From: Echinarachnius parma
Lineage: Eukaryota > Echinodermata > Echinoidea > Clypeasteroida > Echinarachniidae
DNA: 64,000 nt
Assembly: GCA_037951105.1 (NCBI GenBank)
Contig: JBAMJV010008303.1
Coordinates: 62,001-126,000 of the forward strand
Direction: 5' to 3'
Shown here one piece after another: positions 41,850 through 53,613 of the stretch; positions within the stretch are counted from its first letter, which is position 1; each line of letters starts with the position of its first letter. The notes under the pieces are model-generated. The model was not told where the DNA came from. It saw only the letters and a list, made by a program, of their open reading frames with translations, and searched no databases. Made by a program: the position numbers and the translations under genes.

Positions 41850-42590
41850 ATGTCACAATCCCGACCTCCATTGCCAATTATTTCAATTAATAGATCTTAA
41901 CCCGCATCATCCCGGATTATCTTATTACCATATAGACTTACTATACATAGTCCGACAGCTGTCCCATATTACATGCACATAATTATGAATGCACAATCAA
42001 GCGTCGCGACCCCGGTGTCAATAATTTAAATTAACAACTTACCCTTAACGGTGCTCTTAACACACGACATCCTGCAATACCTTATTCTGAATAGAGTTAC
42101 TACACAGTAGGACATTAGCGTTCCCAAGTATAAAGTAACGATTTGTCTGAATAAGTGGTCTGATTTTTAGAATTTATTTATTTATTGAATTTGTTTGTTG
42201 TTGTTGTTGTTTTTTGTTGTGTTTTGTTTGTTGTTGTTGTTGTTGTTGTTTTTTTTTTTTTGGGGGGGGGGGCACGCGACTGATTGGGGGCACAGCTTAT
42301 ATATTCCTATATTTTACACAGAATATCCCCTTATGTTTTGTTTGTATTGTTTTTGTGAAATTATTGGGGGAGAGGGCGCGTACCCCGCTTTGTGCCCCCT
42401 CATCCATCGCTACGCCACTGGTCTGAATGCACTGTCAAGCGTCGCGACCCCGATGTCAATAATTTAAATTACTTAAGGTTCCCCCTCCCCAGGCCTTGAC
42501 CCCTCGGTCCCCCTCCCCCGTAGCCACTACGCCACTGATGTGAATGCACAATCAAGAGACGTGGCACCCAGTGTCAATTAGTTCAATTAA
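41850..42590. repeat. Dispersed direct repeats with an inserted CACTGG-type element
   Basis: A block reading AATGCACAATCAAGCGTCGC and CGTGTCAATAATTT recurs near 41855 (diverged), 41988, 42424 and 42540, the first two followed by related text. Between them 42195-42420 carries (TTG)n, poly-T, poly-G and the right terminus GCTACGCCACTGG of the hAT-like family. Confidence 0.65.
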
Positions 42591-43119
42591 CCACTTACAA
42601 AACATCATAGAAAGGAACCAAAGCCAAGTGTCAGTACAAATCAACATCTGATTTCTTCCTATATCGATAGTTGAACTTATTTTCCAAAGAGCCTATAGTT
42701 AATTTCATCCTATCAACAGTTGAACTTATTTTCAAAGTGCAGAGCTTATAATTCATCCAATACTTTGTGTAAGGTTTAGTCCTCTCTCGCAGACAAGACT
42801 TTTAACTATTAATCGCTAACAATTCGTTTAAAATTTGTCATAGAATTTGCTATCATGCTCAACTTTCGATCATAACTAATAGTTTTGCAGTAAACTATTC
42901 TCAATCAAACTTTTAGCCTGTTACAGATAGTTGCTAAAAACTCTTTCTGTACATCGATCATTCTCTACATTTCGTTAACTGGACAAGGTGTATACCCCAA
43001 GCTTGGATTTTAAATCGTACATTTTATGTATTATCATCAACTTTTGATTTAAACTCAATCGCACCAATAGGTGCTTAACGTTCTTCAGTTTGCATAAATT
43101 TTCCCGCGGATCAATAATC

Positions 43120-44797
43120 ATGCAGCCGTCATCTCCACCGTCTTTCCTTCTGTTCATACTGATTGGTGAGTTTTGATGAGTATTTTTTCGACGTGACTTT
43201 AACGATGATGCCTATCATATAAATAATAGATGTTCAAAACAATTGCCATTGTTGATGTTTGTATGTGTATATTCCGAGTAATTATATCCCTTGTTTAAAT
43301 TTAAAAGTTATGTAGACCACGGACTGTTGCTATTTTAAGATTTGATGACAGTGCAGCTAGTATTTATTTAAATAAGCTCGCCAAATTGGGTTCATTACAA
43401 TTTATCAAATGGCATCAATGTAACTTGACTTCATTATATGTATAAATTAAGTGATCTTAACTGGGTCGATACTGTCTTCTAACACTCTATCATATTTTAG
43501 ACTCGCATTTGTATGGAAAAGGAACAACCTTCATCAACGATATTATATATAACATCCAGTGGCGTTGCTATAGGGGGGGGGGGGGAGGAGACACGTGCCC
43601 CTGCCTAATTATTTGACAAAACAATACAAAGCTTGAGGGGAATATCTGTGGACAAAATACAGAAATACACAAGGTGTGCCTCTCCCCTCCCTCAATGATA
43701 CGCCCCCCCCCCCCCCCCATTCAGTCTGACCACGCTACGCCACTGAGAATTATTATACATAATCATGAATTTTATGTCACTCTTTTCCATTTTCAGGGTT
43801 ATTTACCCGAGAGGCATGTGGAGTAGTTAAGCTTGTCAATCCACTGACTTTAGGGAAACCTGTTATTACACCGTCACAACCAAAGGAGGAAATCGTACCA
43901 AGTTCCAACGTGAGTTCTAAAAACAACGCTTCTTCGAGTGACTTCAACGCGACCCAAAGTTCCACAGTAAGCAGTGATCGGAAGAAAATGTTTGACAGCG
44001 CACATTACGCGATTCCACGTTTCACCGCTAGTGATAAAAAGAACGTTTCTACGAGCGGCTCAAACGCGACCCAACTCCCCGCAGTGAGTAATAGAAAGAA
44101 CGTGGTTGACAGCGTCGTTAACGCGACGCAACGTTCCAGCGTGAATGGTAATAAGAACGCGTTTGATAGCGTCTTTTTCGCAAACCAAATTCCTTCCGTG
44201 AATGGTACAAATAACGCGTCTACGGGCGACGTTAACACGACGCAACCGGTGCCAGTGCGGGAGAAAGAACGCAAAGCGGGCGCGGTAAATCTGAATGGAA
44301 ACGCTGCTGCGAAAAACGCCTCTGACGCCGATCCTACCACCTCACAGCCCAGCCACAAACAACGCGAAACGGTCGTTCATTCGAATAAAAACACCGCGAC
44401 AGCTGACAATACTTCTGAAACCAATCGTAGCAAAACGACGTCAACATTCACCCCAGCACGGAATAACAACGTTAGTTTCGACGGGAAGCACAAGCCTACA
44501 ATTTTATACGCGCGTGTGCCGTTTTCTCTCGCGGACCCGTACAAGAAATCGTCGCAAGACCGCGGTTGGATGAAGCGGTCAATCACTGTCGTGGTGGTTG
44601 GGGCCGTCGCGGTAGCGTTGGTGGGACTGATAGCGTCGCTGGGCGTCGGGGCGGCCATCATGTCACATCAGAACAGAGTCTATGCGGCGACGGGGTTGCT
44701 GCGCGGGACCAGCGCCAACGCCAAGATGCCCATCATCCCGCTTCACAGCAAGGAATTTGACAATTACATTGCGTTCGAGACGGAACAACAGTCGTAA
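43120..44797 (+). CDS. Mucin-like single-pass membrane protein with 19-aa repeats
   Basis: Two coding exons, 43120-43165 and 43797-44797, joined in phase 1 (ATTG|GTGAGT to TTTCAG|GG). The product has 348 residues. The first 24 form a signal peptide that spans the intron (hydrophobic SFLLFILIG core, cleavage near EACG). Residues 54-168 are six tandem units of 19-20 residues of the type VSNRKNVVDSVVNATQRSS, most with an NxT/NxS glycosylation sequon. A Ser/Thr/Asn-rich stalk follows, then one transmembrane helix (about 278-303, rich in Val/Ala/Gly) and a cytoplasmic tail of about 45 residues ending IAFETEQQS. AATAAA at 45006-45011 may be the polyadenylation signal. The repeats look like a glycosylated spacer. 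No known family is recognised. GC content is higher than in the surroundings. A MITE sits in the intron. Confidence 0.8.
43557..43745. mobile_element. CAGTGGCG-ended miniature element in the intron of the mucin-like gene
   Basis: CAGTGGCGTTGCTATAGGGG on the left and CCCC...GACCACGCTACGCCACTG on the right, with G- and C-runs just inside each end so that it can fold into a hairpin. No clear target duplication. Related to 22962-23622. Confidence 0.8.
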
Positions 44798-44799
44798 CC

Positions 44800-45579
44800 A
44801 TTATCATCATAATGTAACTGTCCATCATAGGCATCGTCAGCTTTCGGATTTAGCTGGAGATTACAAAGTGCACACAATTGCAACCACCCTGATGGAATCC
44901 TGAATTGAATCATGGGGGTCCAGGGGTGGAGCCCCTGGGGTGGAGCCCGTGGAAGCTTTTGGATTTTTGATATCCAGAACTAACGATGTTGTCTATAATT
45001 ATGTAAATAAAGCAAAATAGTTGCTAAATTTTTGTGGGCAAAGCGAGAAATGGCCTTAATGGAGGTCCAGGGGGCATAGCCCCCGGAAGATTTTGGATTT
45101 GGGCTGTTTATCACTCTCAATATGTGGTTTAAATGGTAGTATTGTATCAACTTTCACATATGAATGAGAGGGGGCAATGTCCCTTCATTTTTTATCTTAT
45201 TATATATTTTATCCCCAAATGGGATAATAATACAGGCCACCCCATCTCAAATATTGGGGGGGGGGGGGGGTATATCCCCACCCCAAATCTTGATCATGAT
45301 CATGATCATGATCGACGGCCATGCTGTACATAAATGCGACCCTTTTTTGCAATTGTAACATCAGACAATTTGGCTTTATGTAGTTATGAATGATTATAAG
45401 ACCTTTTTACGACCTTTGCGCATGCACAGCCATTTAATTCCTGACTACATGTAATTACTTTTTAGGACGAACTTGATTGTCATCGTTTGTCACGGATTAT
45501 GAAGAGATAATATTAAATGCCAAGCGATTAATTGTATTATCTGTCACTATCACTTTCGCTTGTGCTTGGTTACTGTTAA
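44800..45579. other. 3' flank of mucin-like gene with short hairpins
   Basis: Two related blocks, 44912-44970 and 45063-45105, contain CCAGGGGTGGAGCCCCTGG and CCAGGGGGCATAGCCCCCGG followed by GAAG-TTTTGGATTT. A G-run of about 16 lies at 45256-45270 and an (ATGATC)n stretch at 45291-45314. No further gene. Confidence 0.7.
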
Positions 45580-45959
45580 AGGAATCTTTATAACACAGTC
45601 AAAATCCACAAAACTTTCTCTCATGCTTTGTATTCGTATGTATTCGTATTCATGCATGTATTCGTATTACCACTTATAGAAGCATGGAACCAGTTTTTTA
45701 ATTTTTTTATTTCCCTTTTGTTAAAAAATATGTACGATTGAAGTTTCGGATTTTTAATTATCCACTGGAAAGTTGTAACTGTGTACAGCGTTAGTGCAAT
45801 TAGATAGCAAATCTCACTTTGCATTTCGCTGATTATTCAGCCATATAACATTTATTTGACGTTAAATTTTCACACAATACTTCAGTGGACATATCACAAC
45901 AATACACATTGTATCAACCATTTATCACGTTTTGCAGATGTCAACAATACTAGATCCCT
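45580..45959. mobile_element. TTAA-flanked MITE, family GGATCTAGTAAC, copy 1
   Basis: TTAA at 45576-45579 and 45960-45963. Right end TACTAGATCCCT. Internal blocks TATCCACTGGAAAGTTGTAA and TCACTTTGCATTT are shared with 46440-46821 and 52400-52754. Confidence 0.83.
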
Positions 45960-46024
45960 TTAAAAGTCAGCTTATCACGGTATTATGTTCTTGTGTAACT
46001 CGAAAACTAAACTATAGCAGTTAA

Positions 46025-46335
46025 ATCAACATTGTGCAAAAACTGACGAAGGATTCATAAAATGTGAATTTATTTGATATGATACGTCCACTGAGTGATG
46101 TGTAAACATTCATGCTATATGGATGTCAAATCTCCGAGTAATAAGCAAAAATGCAAAGTGATATTCACTCACTCATTGCACTAACTTTGTACATGGTTAT
46201 AACTCTCCACTAGAGAATTTCAAACACGAACACTTCAATCATACATCTTTAAAACGGAAGAACATTTTGGAAAACCGAAACCTGTTCCATGCTTCTATAA
46301 AACGAAATATGTGAGAACCGCTAAGTAAATTGCGT
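46025..46335. mobile_element. Same MITE family, inverted and end-truncated
   Basis: Reverse complement of the interior of 45580-45959 (GCAAAAATGCAAAGTGATAT, AACCTGTTCCATGCTTCTAT), without recognisable termini. Confidence 0.75.
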
Positions 46336-46439
46336 GGATTTTTACCTTTAACAAAATTGGTGTCGCCTTTCCCCTACATAATGATGATTAATACCATATT
46401 TATTATGTGCACGTGCTGTAATCATATACATCACATTAA

Positions 46440-46821
46440 AGGGATCTAGTAACATTCGCAAATTCGACAAAAACTTACCTATAGAACTCTATCGGTTCTC
46501 AAATATCTCATTGTAATCATATTCCAAGTATAGCAACATGGAGCAGTTTTCGTTTTTTGGAACTTCCCTTTCTTTAATAATACATTTACGATTGAAGTGA
46601 TCAGATTTGTAATTATCCACTGGAAAGTTTTAACTGCGTACAAGTCAGTGAAATTGGTTGGCGAATATCACTTTGCATTTTTGCTCATTACTTGGCCATA
46701 TAATATCCATTTAACGTGAAATTTGCACACATTACTCAGTGGTCATATCAGTTCACATCAATACACATTTTATCAACCACTCATCACTCTTTGCTCATGT
46801 CAACAAAGTTACTAGATCCCT
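46440..46821. mobile_element. TTAA-flanked MITE, family GGATCTAGTAAC, copy 2
   Basis: TTAA at 46436-46439 and 46822-46825. AGGGATCTAGTAAC and GTTACTAGATCCCT are exact inverted ends. Confidence 0.9.
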
Positions 46822-48261
46822 TTAACTGAAAGGTGCGTGTACTTAAAAAAAAAAAAAACGCTATCGTATCGATCTGTATTGTATATAAAAGCTCCGTTTA
46901 AATGTAATGCAATAAAGACGACTCGTTTACATTGCATAATCGTAATTATTATCAAATGGACAAAACTGTGTATAACTCAAATTATCCAAAAGACTTGCGA
47001 CTATTACTGTACAAATAGGCCCTGTTTGCAAAGACATTTTGTTTGTTTATCCTTATAATACTCTGGAAATCAGTCAGCATTTTGTAAAGATGTTATGTCT
47101 TCCTTGGATGGTCTTTTAGTCAGGTTGCACTGTTACCATGCATGACAAAAACAAACAATAAATTATAATTATTAGAATATATTAATATAATTCAGATTAG
47201 TTAATTCAACCATGAATGTTAAAATCGTTATTGTGATTATTGTGAAAGGACTGCCCTCGACTAGCAGGGTTCGCTAATGCTGGTTCTTTTTCTTTGTTTT
47301 ACCAACTGTAATATTCTAACAATTGTGATTGTTTTGCGATTTACGGGATCTTTTTGGTAAACGATGTTGTTGTTTGGTAAATACAACAATTCAGTCAATA
47401 TGTTAAAGCCGCACAAGCACAACTTATTATTTTGGAGGATTTTACAAACTAAGTAACCAATATTCGTGTCAGACTTGAGCCACCTGTCACGCAATGCGAG
47501 GCGAGGTCTCCGTCTAATTAATGTTGGCGCGGATTGTTGTTTAGTACAGGTCGCTGTTTGCTAAATAACACAGTGTGCCAGCTTCTCTATCAACAGCTGA
47601 AGTTCAATTTAAGTGAAACCTTCGTGCGCCTAATCAATGGCTGGAATTTAAAAAAAGGAGGCTTACGTACACGTACGTATGCAAACAATGGTTCAAACAG
47701 TTAGAAGTGAAAATCACATTTGCTACTTTCTAATGATATGGTCGTTGGTGCTTGTTGCTAACCAGTGGCATACAAAATGAACCATTATTTTGAAGTCTTC
47801 AGCCAATGCTCAGCTTCAATATTGTTAGAATTTAAGAAGTGTATACATTCATTGCCCATCAGTTTTATCAGTTTACAAATGGAGCTTAATAGTTTCAAAT
47901 CATGGTTGTTAACCTGTTGTTTAAATAAACCACTTTTGTAAATATCAGCCATTGACAGGGTACGCTGTATGTATTTCTTTATTTTGTTGTTTTATCAGTT
48001 TATCATGATTTTAAATTGTTGTTTAGATAAACCACTTTTGTAAATTCCAGCCATTGATAGGGCAAGCTTTATGTATTTCAGTATTTTTTCTTTTCCCCCC
48101 TAATTTAAGTGTTTGTATAGTGTCATTCGATTGTGGGCGGGGGCACGTGACCTCGTGTCCCCATAGATAGTCATGCCACTGGAATTTAGCGAAACCTTTA
48201 CATCACCGTGAAGACAGGTCACAATCCGTCTCCATTTGGCCGCGCACCCCCTTATTATTCT
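46822..48261. other. AT-rich intergenic DNA with one 108-bp direct repeat
   Basis: A block GTTTAAATAAACCACTTTTG...CAGCCATTGACAGGG near 47920-47960 recurs near 48018-48062. A partial ATGCCACTGG end lies near 48172. No gene seen. Confidence 0.6.
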
Positions 48262-49800
48262 TAATGGCCTAGTCCCACTACACAGAAAAAAAAATCTGAG
48301 TCCAATGACTCACTTAGGTGAGTCTTTAGTTTGTCCGTGTAGCGACACGTTTTTTTTCTTTTACATCTTACCCACACATACCGAGTCAATTGACTCAATA
48401 AAAGTCGAATGACTCACTTTTCTGAGTCCAATGACTCACTTCAGTGAGTCTTTAGTTTGTCCGTGTAGCGACACGTTTTTTTCTTTTACTGAGTCTTCTT
48501 ACCCACACATACCGAGTTTTGTGGGTAAAAGGGGTGGGAAATAAAAATAATTATGCTTATAATACGGATTGAACATTATCCTAAGCCTAAGCCTAAACCT
48601 ATCACCCTATCAACCTTAATCTAAACCTAAACCTAAACCTATCACCCTATCATCCTACCGACAATTGTTATTATTGGTTCAATATGCATATATACACATC
48701 TTCTTGATATGCTTGTTTAATAATGGTTAGTGTTTGCAGGGAGTTAATATTGAAATAATAAGCCTTCCATTCATATTCATTACACTATTATACAGGTGTT
48801 ATTTATATTTGGTATATATTATATACAACATAAAAGACACGATAACAATGTTTTCAATATGAATAATTACAAAAAGAAAGAAACAAATGTTATATTTTAC
48901 ATTTCACTTACCATTGTTTATGATCGATCATACATAGGCCGATAGCAATGGGAAAGCGTGGGGGTCGATTATGAGCCAGCATGGGCTGCCCACATGGGCC
49001 CCATCGGTTCACTATTATCCAACACCTCTTCTTGATATGCGTGATTTATAATGGTTAGTGTATGCAGGGAGTTGATTCCGAAAGAATTAGCCTTGAATTT
49101 ATAGTCATAACACTATACAGGGTGGCCCCCCAAATAACGGAACGAGGCACTTCCCAAAACAAAGTCCAAAGACTCACTAAAAATGAGACATTCGTTATTG
49201 TGAGTCTTTTGACTCAGTAAAAGATGTGAGTCAGAAGACTCTCCGCAAGTGAGTCAGATGACTCAAAATTAATGCAAAATGTGTCACAATATCGAGCTGT
49301 GCTTCTGACTCAGCATAAGCAAAAATGAGTCAAAACTTGAAGCTGACTCGTTTATAACACAATACCGTGTCACATAGTTATGATGTCAAGTGAGTCATCT
49401 GTTGTGTGACTCATTTGTTTTAATACGGTGAGTCATTTGTGGCTCATGAGGTCTAAAAGTGAGTCAGAATGGCAATGACTCACACAATATTGCGTTTAAT
49501 GAGTCAAAGTACTCGGCATTATTTTTGTGTGTATAGCGGATCTCCTTCCGTTTCCTATCCGCTTGACATCCGGAAGGTAGCCTACTAGGGGCCTACTAGC
49601 AAGGAACGAACGCAAGAAACGAACATACATGTTTCGGACCAAGTCCGGAATGGACTAGTAGGATACTTTTAATAAGGCTCCCGTTTCGTGTGAAACGAAA
49701 CGTCATGGAACTTCAGACATCGCTAGATACTGACCGTTTCGGCACATTTTGGTCTGATTGGAAACGGAAGGAGAAACGGTGCAGTGGGACTAGGCCATTA
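48262..49800. mobile_element. 1.54-kb element dense in TGACTCA heptamers
   Basis: TAATGGCCTAGTCCCACT at the left is the exact reverse complement of the right end. The body contains at least fifteen TGACTCA or TGAGTCA heptamers in two clusters (48300-48450 and 49180-49510), two direct copies of a 100-bp block (48695-48797 and 49020-49124), a duplicated GTCCGTGTAGCGACACG block and a CCTAAA-rich tract at 48580-48650. No ORF. Confidence 0.82.
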
Positions 49801-50630
49801 GAAGGATCCGATTTGTTCCCCCTTTCCTTTCCTCTTGTTGGCGTAATCCCAAATTGAGTTCACTTCTTGCAAGCACAAACACAAGCGACGTTAACATGTT
49901 ACTATACAGTTAATAAAAGGCGAAGTAACTAATTAGGGGCCAAGGGGCAAATGACACCCCTCCCCCCCCCCCCCCCCCCCTGGATTGAACCACATGGAAA
50001 GAACTATATACAATACATATAATATATACATTAAAGTTTTGATTCATGCAGTGTAAATATGTTAATCTGAACCCCCCTCTTTAGCCCTCGTCTGATTTGA
50101 CACTGACTGTACAATTGACATGGTTATTCAAATCGTTACATTAATTTATTATTATAATTATTTTGTAGCGTTTGAAGAGTATTTTAAATCTCAAATTCAT
50201 TTATAATTCATTTATAATGTACGCCCAACATTTTCAGATCATTCTGCATGTTGTGGACAATAAATAAAACCTTTTCAATTCAATTCAATTCAAATTGATG
50301 TCAAATATTACCGGTTATTTGGCGTACTAGTAATATTCAGTGAGTTTTTATAGATTGCAATTGTGTGGTCGCCAAACGAAGGATAACGGTGGGAGGGGGG
50401 GGGGGGGGGGGTGGGGGGGGAATAGGTGGTTATACGCTGGCACAATTTTTAAATTATGCTGGCTACACCGCCACTGATAATTTATTAATTTATTCACGAT
50501 TCTTAATGAAAAATGGACGAATTCCATGCCAGTTATTTGTGATTTGTCATTTTACCAATTGTATTATTACACGTTATATACTTATGCTAGTACATTTTGT
50601 TTTAGCAAGTAAATTATTTAATAAATTCAT
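49801..50630. other. Intergenic with poly-C and poly-G tracts
   Basis: C-run of about 20 at 49964-49980, a CAATT repeat at 50275-50294, and a G-rich run at 50394-50422 followed by a GCCACTG-type end near 50468-50476. No gene. Confidence 0.6.
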
Positions 50631-50631
50631 T

Positions 50632-51020
50632 CATTCGTTCGTTCGTTCGTTCGTTCGTTCGTTCGTTCGTTCGTTCGTTCGTTCGTTCGTTCGTTCGTTC
50701 GTTCGTTCGTTCGTTCGTTCGTTCGATCGTTCGTTCGTTCGTTCGTTCGTTCGTTCGTTCGTTCGTTCGTTCGTTCGTTCGTTCGTTCGTTCGTTCGTTC
50801 GTTCGTTCGTTCGTTCGTTCGTTCGTTCGTTCGTTCGTTCGTTCGTTCGTTCGTTCGTTCGTTCGTTCGTTCGATCGTTCGATCGTTCGTTCGTTCGTTC
50901 GTTCGTTCGTTCGTTCGTTCGTTCGTTCGTTCGTTCGTTCGTTCGTTCGTTCGTTCGTTCGTTCGTTCGTTCGTTCGTTCGTTCGTACGTACGTACGTTC
51001 GTTCGTTCGTTCGTTCGTTT
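50632..51020. repeat. (TTCG)n microsatellite, about 390 bp
   Basis: Nearly uninterrupted TTCG tetranucleotide with a few ATCG and TACG variants. It stays open in several frames only because the unit lacks stop codons; the predicted FVRS and NERT polymers are not genes. Confidence 0.97.
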
Positions 51021-51740
51021 GTATACGGTGTATGCACAGATATGGTCGAAATATATGTTTGCGCTGAAATTATACACACATACTTATGCATAACATTTTG
51101 GGGGAATACCGGTAATTTAAAAAGTCAAACTGCCAAATTGCACTTTCGAATTGAGTTTTAAAAACATTAAAAAACTAATGTTCGGAATTTCCCATAGCTT
51201 CATTATTTCTGTAATACAATGATTATAATGTATATTTGATGTTATACATGAGATACAATATCTCTTAAATCACGGTAGAAAGTGAGAGTACTACATGTTT
51301 AATCAAGTTGTGACGTAGATTGTGGTTTTACAAATTTAACGATAATTTATACTTAAACACATACATCAACACTCATTAAACAAATTAATTGCTCTTAATT
51401 TATTTTACTTTCTGTTCTCTGTTTTCGTTTTAATAGTACGCGGTAAATGATATTGTGAGTGGCGTATACATGTATAATGGATGAAAACGAATGGGCGGCT
51501 GAAAAGGGAGCGAAGCGAACGAGCGAGGGGTGCACCGGAAGCGGATTGGTGGGTTGGGGTTGGGGTTCAGAAGAATATTACAATAATAATGACAAATGAT
51601 TAAAGCCTCTTATATACAACACTTTTGGACAACAATCTTATAAAGTTAATGGAATACTTTAATTGTTGGTGCCATGGATTTGTGGAAATCAACATAAGAA
51701 CAATATATGGAGAAAAAAATACTACATGAACAAATGTAAC
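51021..51740. other. Intergenic, nothing recognised
   Basis: AT-rich, ending in a GGTTGGGGTTGGGGTT stretch near 51553. No gene. Confidence 0.5.
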
Positions 51741-51742
51741 TA

Positions 51743-52252
51743 CAGTCAAACCTACTATAGTGACCACCCAATGGGTTCACTTTTGGTGGCCACTATAGGC
51801 AGGCTGACTGCTATAGACAGGTGGCCACTAATACAGGGGTTGACTGTACATAATACTACAGATAAAATCAAAGTACTATAAGGATAGCATAATAAAGAGC
51901 ATGAAGAGTGTGGATGGATATCCCATTTTCAATGCAGTTGTAGATAATTATGCACTACTGCTAGTCTTACAATCATGATATTAAACCTGTGTACCGTGAC
52001 CACCAAAGGGAAACAATAAATACGGCCACTGAAGACATGTGACCTCTGTAGACAGGTTCCGTATTAGTACAGACAAACCTGTGTATAGTGACCACCAAAA
52101 GGAAAACAATAAATATTGCCACTGAAGACAGGTGACCTCCATAGACAGATTCTATAACATTGTTTTTCATTGCATGTGAACACATTTGGTGGCCAATATA
52201 GAGGCAGGTTGGCTGCTATGGACAGGTGGCCACTAAGACAGGTTTCACTGTA
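51743..52252. mobile_element. GTGACCACC / GGTGGCCAC palindromic repeats
   Basis: 51743-51848 is a hairpin (ACAGTCAAACC...GGTTGACTGT). 51985-52160 holds two 91-bp tandem units (AACCTGTGTA..GTGACCACC, CACTGAAGACA), followed by the inverted counterpart to 52252 (GGTGGCCAATATAGAGGCAG). Resembles repeats common in invertebrate and fish genomes. Confidence 0.75.
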
Positions 52253-52399
52253 TATAGGCCTACACATATTTTTAAGTTGTTTTCCTAACCTAGTAACCCT
52301 TTTTTTGATCAATGTTGTATGCACTTTGTTTCTATAGAAATGAAATTCAATACAGTATTATAGATACTGACTTCGGTTTCCCATTCATCATGCTATTAA

Positions 52400-52754
52400 A
52401 GGGATCCTATTAAACATATAGTAAGCGGTTCTCGCATACCTCGTTGCATTCATATTACCAATAGAAGCGTAGAACATGTCTCGGTTTTCCAAATTCCTCT
52501 TTCGTTATAAAGATATTACGATTGAAGTGTTAGGATTTGAAAATCTCCACTGGATACTTTCAACTGTTTACTAAGCTAGTGCAATGAGTTAGCAAACATT
52601 ACTTTGCATGTTCGCTCATTACTCGGTCATATGACATTCATTTACCATGGAATGTTCACACATCACTCAGTGGACATTATCAGATCAGTGAAATACACAT
52701 TTTGTCAACGCTTCGTCAGTTTTTGCACAAGTCAACAAAGTTACTAGAATCCCT
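52400..52754. mobile_element. TTAA-flanked MITE, family GGATCTAGTAAC, copy 3
   Basis: TTAA at 52396-52399 and 52755-52758, with AGGGATCCTATTAAAC and GTTACTAGAATCCCT ends. Confidence 0.88.
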
Positions 52755-53613
52755 TTAATGGTCAACGACTATAATATAGACCAGACAGGATTTCCCAGCT
52801 CATATTTTGATGAAAAATTATGACATTTGATACTACAGTATCGCAATGACACCGCTTAAGCTTGTCCGCAGATGAAGATAAAGTAACGATAATTAATATG
52901 AGTACACTTTCACTCTCTGTTTGAGAGTCTAAGATGTATGCAATCAAATCAATCATTCTACATAAAAGATCAGTGACATTCAGACAGATTCACTATTATT
53001 TACAGCAAGCGGAATTGGTATAATTATAACAACGAAAATAAAAGTGTACATAATTCCCTCATCTCTCTTCCGTAAAGCACGTATAGTGACATGCACACTA
53101 ATTACTTTAAGCAATGCTGATCGTTTTATGATATTTTTAAGAAAGCAGACGCAGTATTCGGTTAAGTAATGACAAGTTATTAGCCATATGATATAGAATT
53201 AGTTATATACTCGTAAAAACATATTGATTCGGTTGTTGAATTGTCTTGAAATAAATGTTCTTGGAAAATGAAGTGCGGATACAAAGAACAATCGAAATCA
53301 ATCTGACCGCCTGGATTTATCGCGTGCTTGGAAAACTATTTACCCGAGTCGAATCGTCTGCAATAAACAAATTATACCATCGTTATGATAATGATGGTTG
53401 ATTATTTCACATAGCGCTATATACATCGCGTGAGTATCAATCGCTCTACTTATTTTGTTTCACTAATAGTAATACCCTTGTAAACGGACACACACTATCC
53501 TTTGCTGAACACCGAAGTGCACTTTTCACCTCCATCTGAGAGTATCCCCGCCAATCGTCTTGTTAGGCGCGCACAGTATAGTGCGGGCAGTTTAACACCG
53601 CCTATAGCGGCTA
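52755..53613. other. Upstream region of the GPCR gene
   Basis: AT-rich, becoming less so after 53490. Probably contains promoter and 5'UTR of the GPCR, but no TATA box or initiator could be fixed. Confidence 0.4.

Noticed and set aside
44005-44760. Other-frame ORFs across the mucin-like gene on both strands
   Set aside because: GC-rich coding DNA opens shadow frames; only the plus frame gains a signal peptide and transmembrane helix.
50365-51093. Long open frames of 148-242 residues on both strands (FVRS, NERT polymers)
   Set aside because: They are translations of the TTCG microsatellite, which lacks stops in several frames on both strands.
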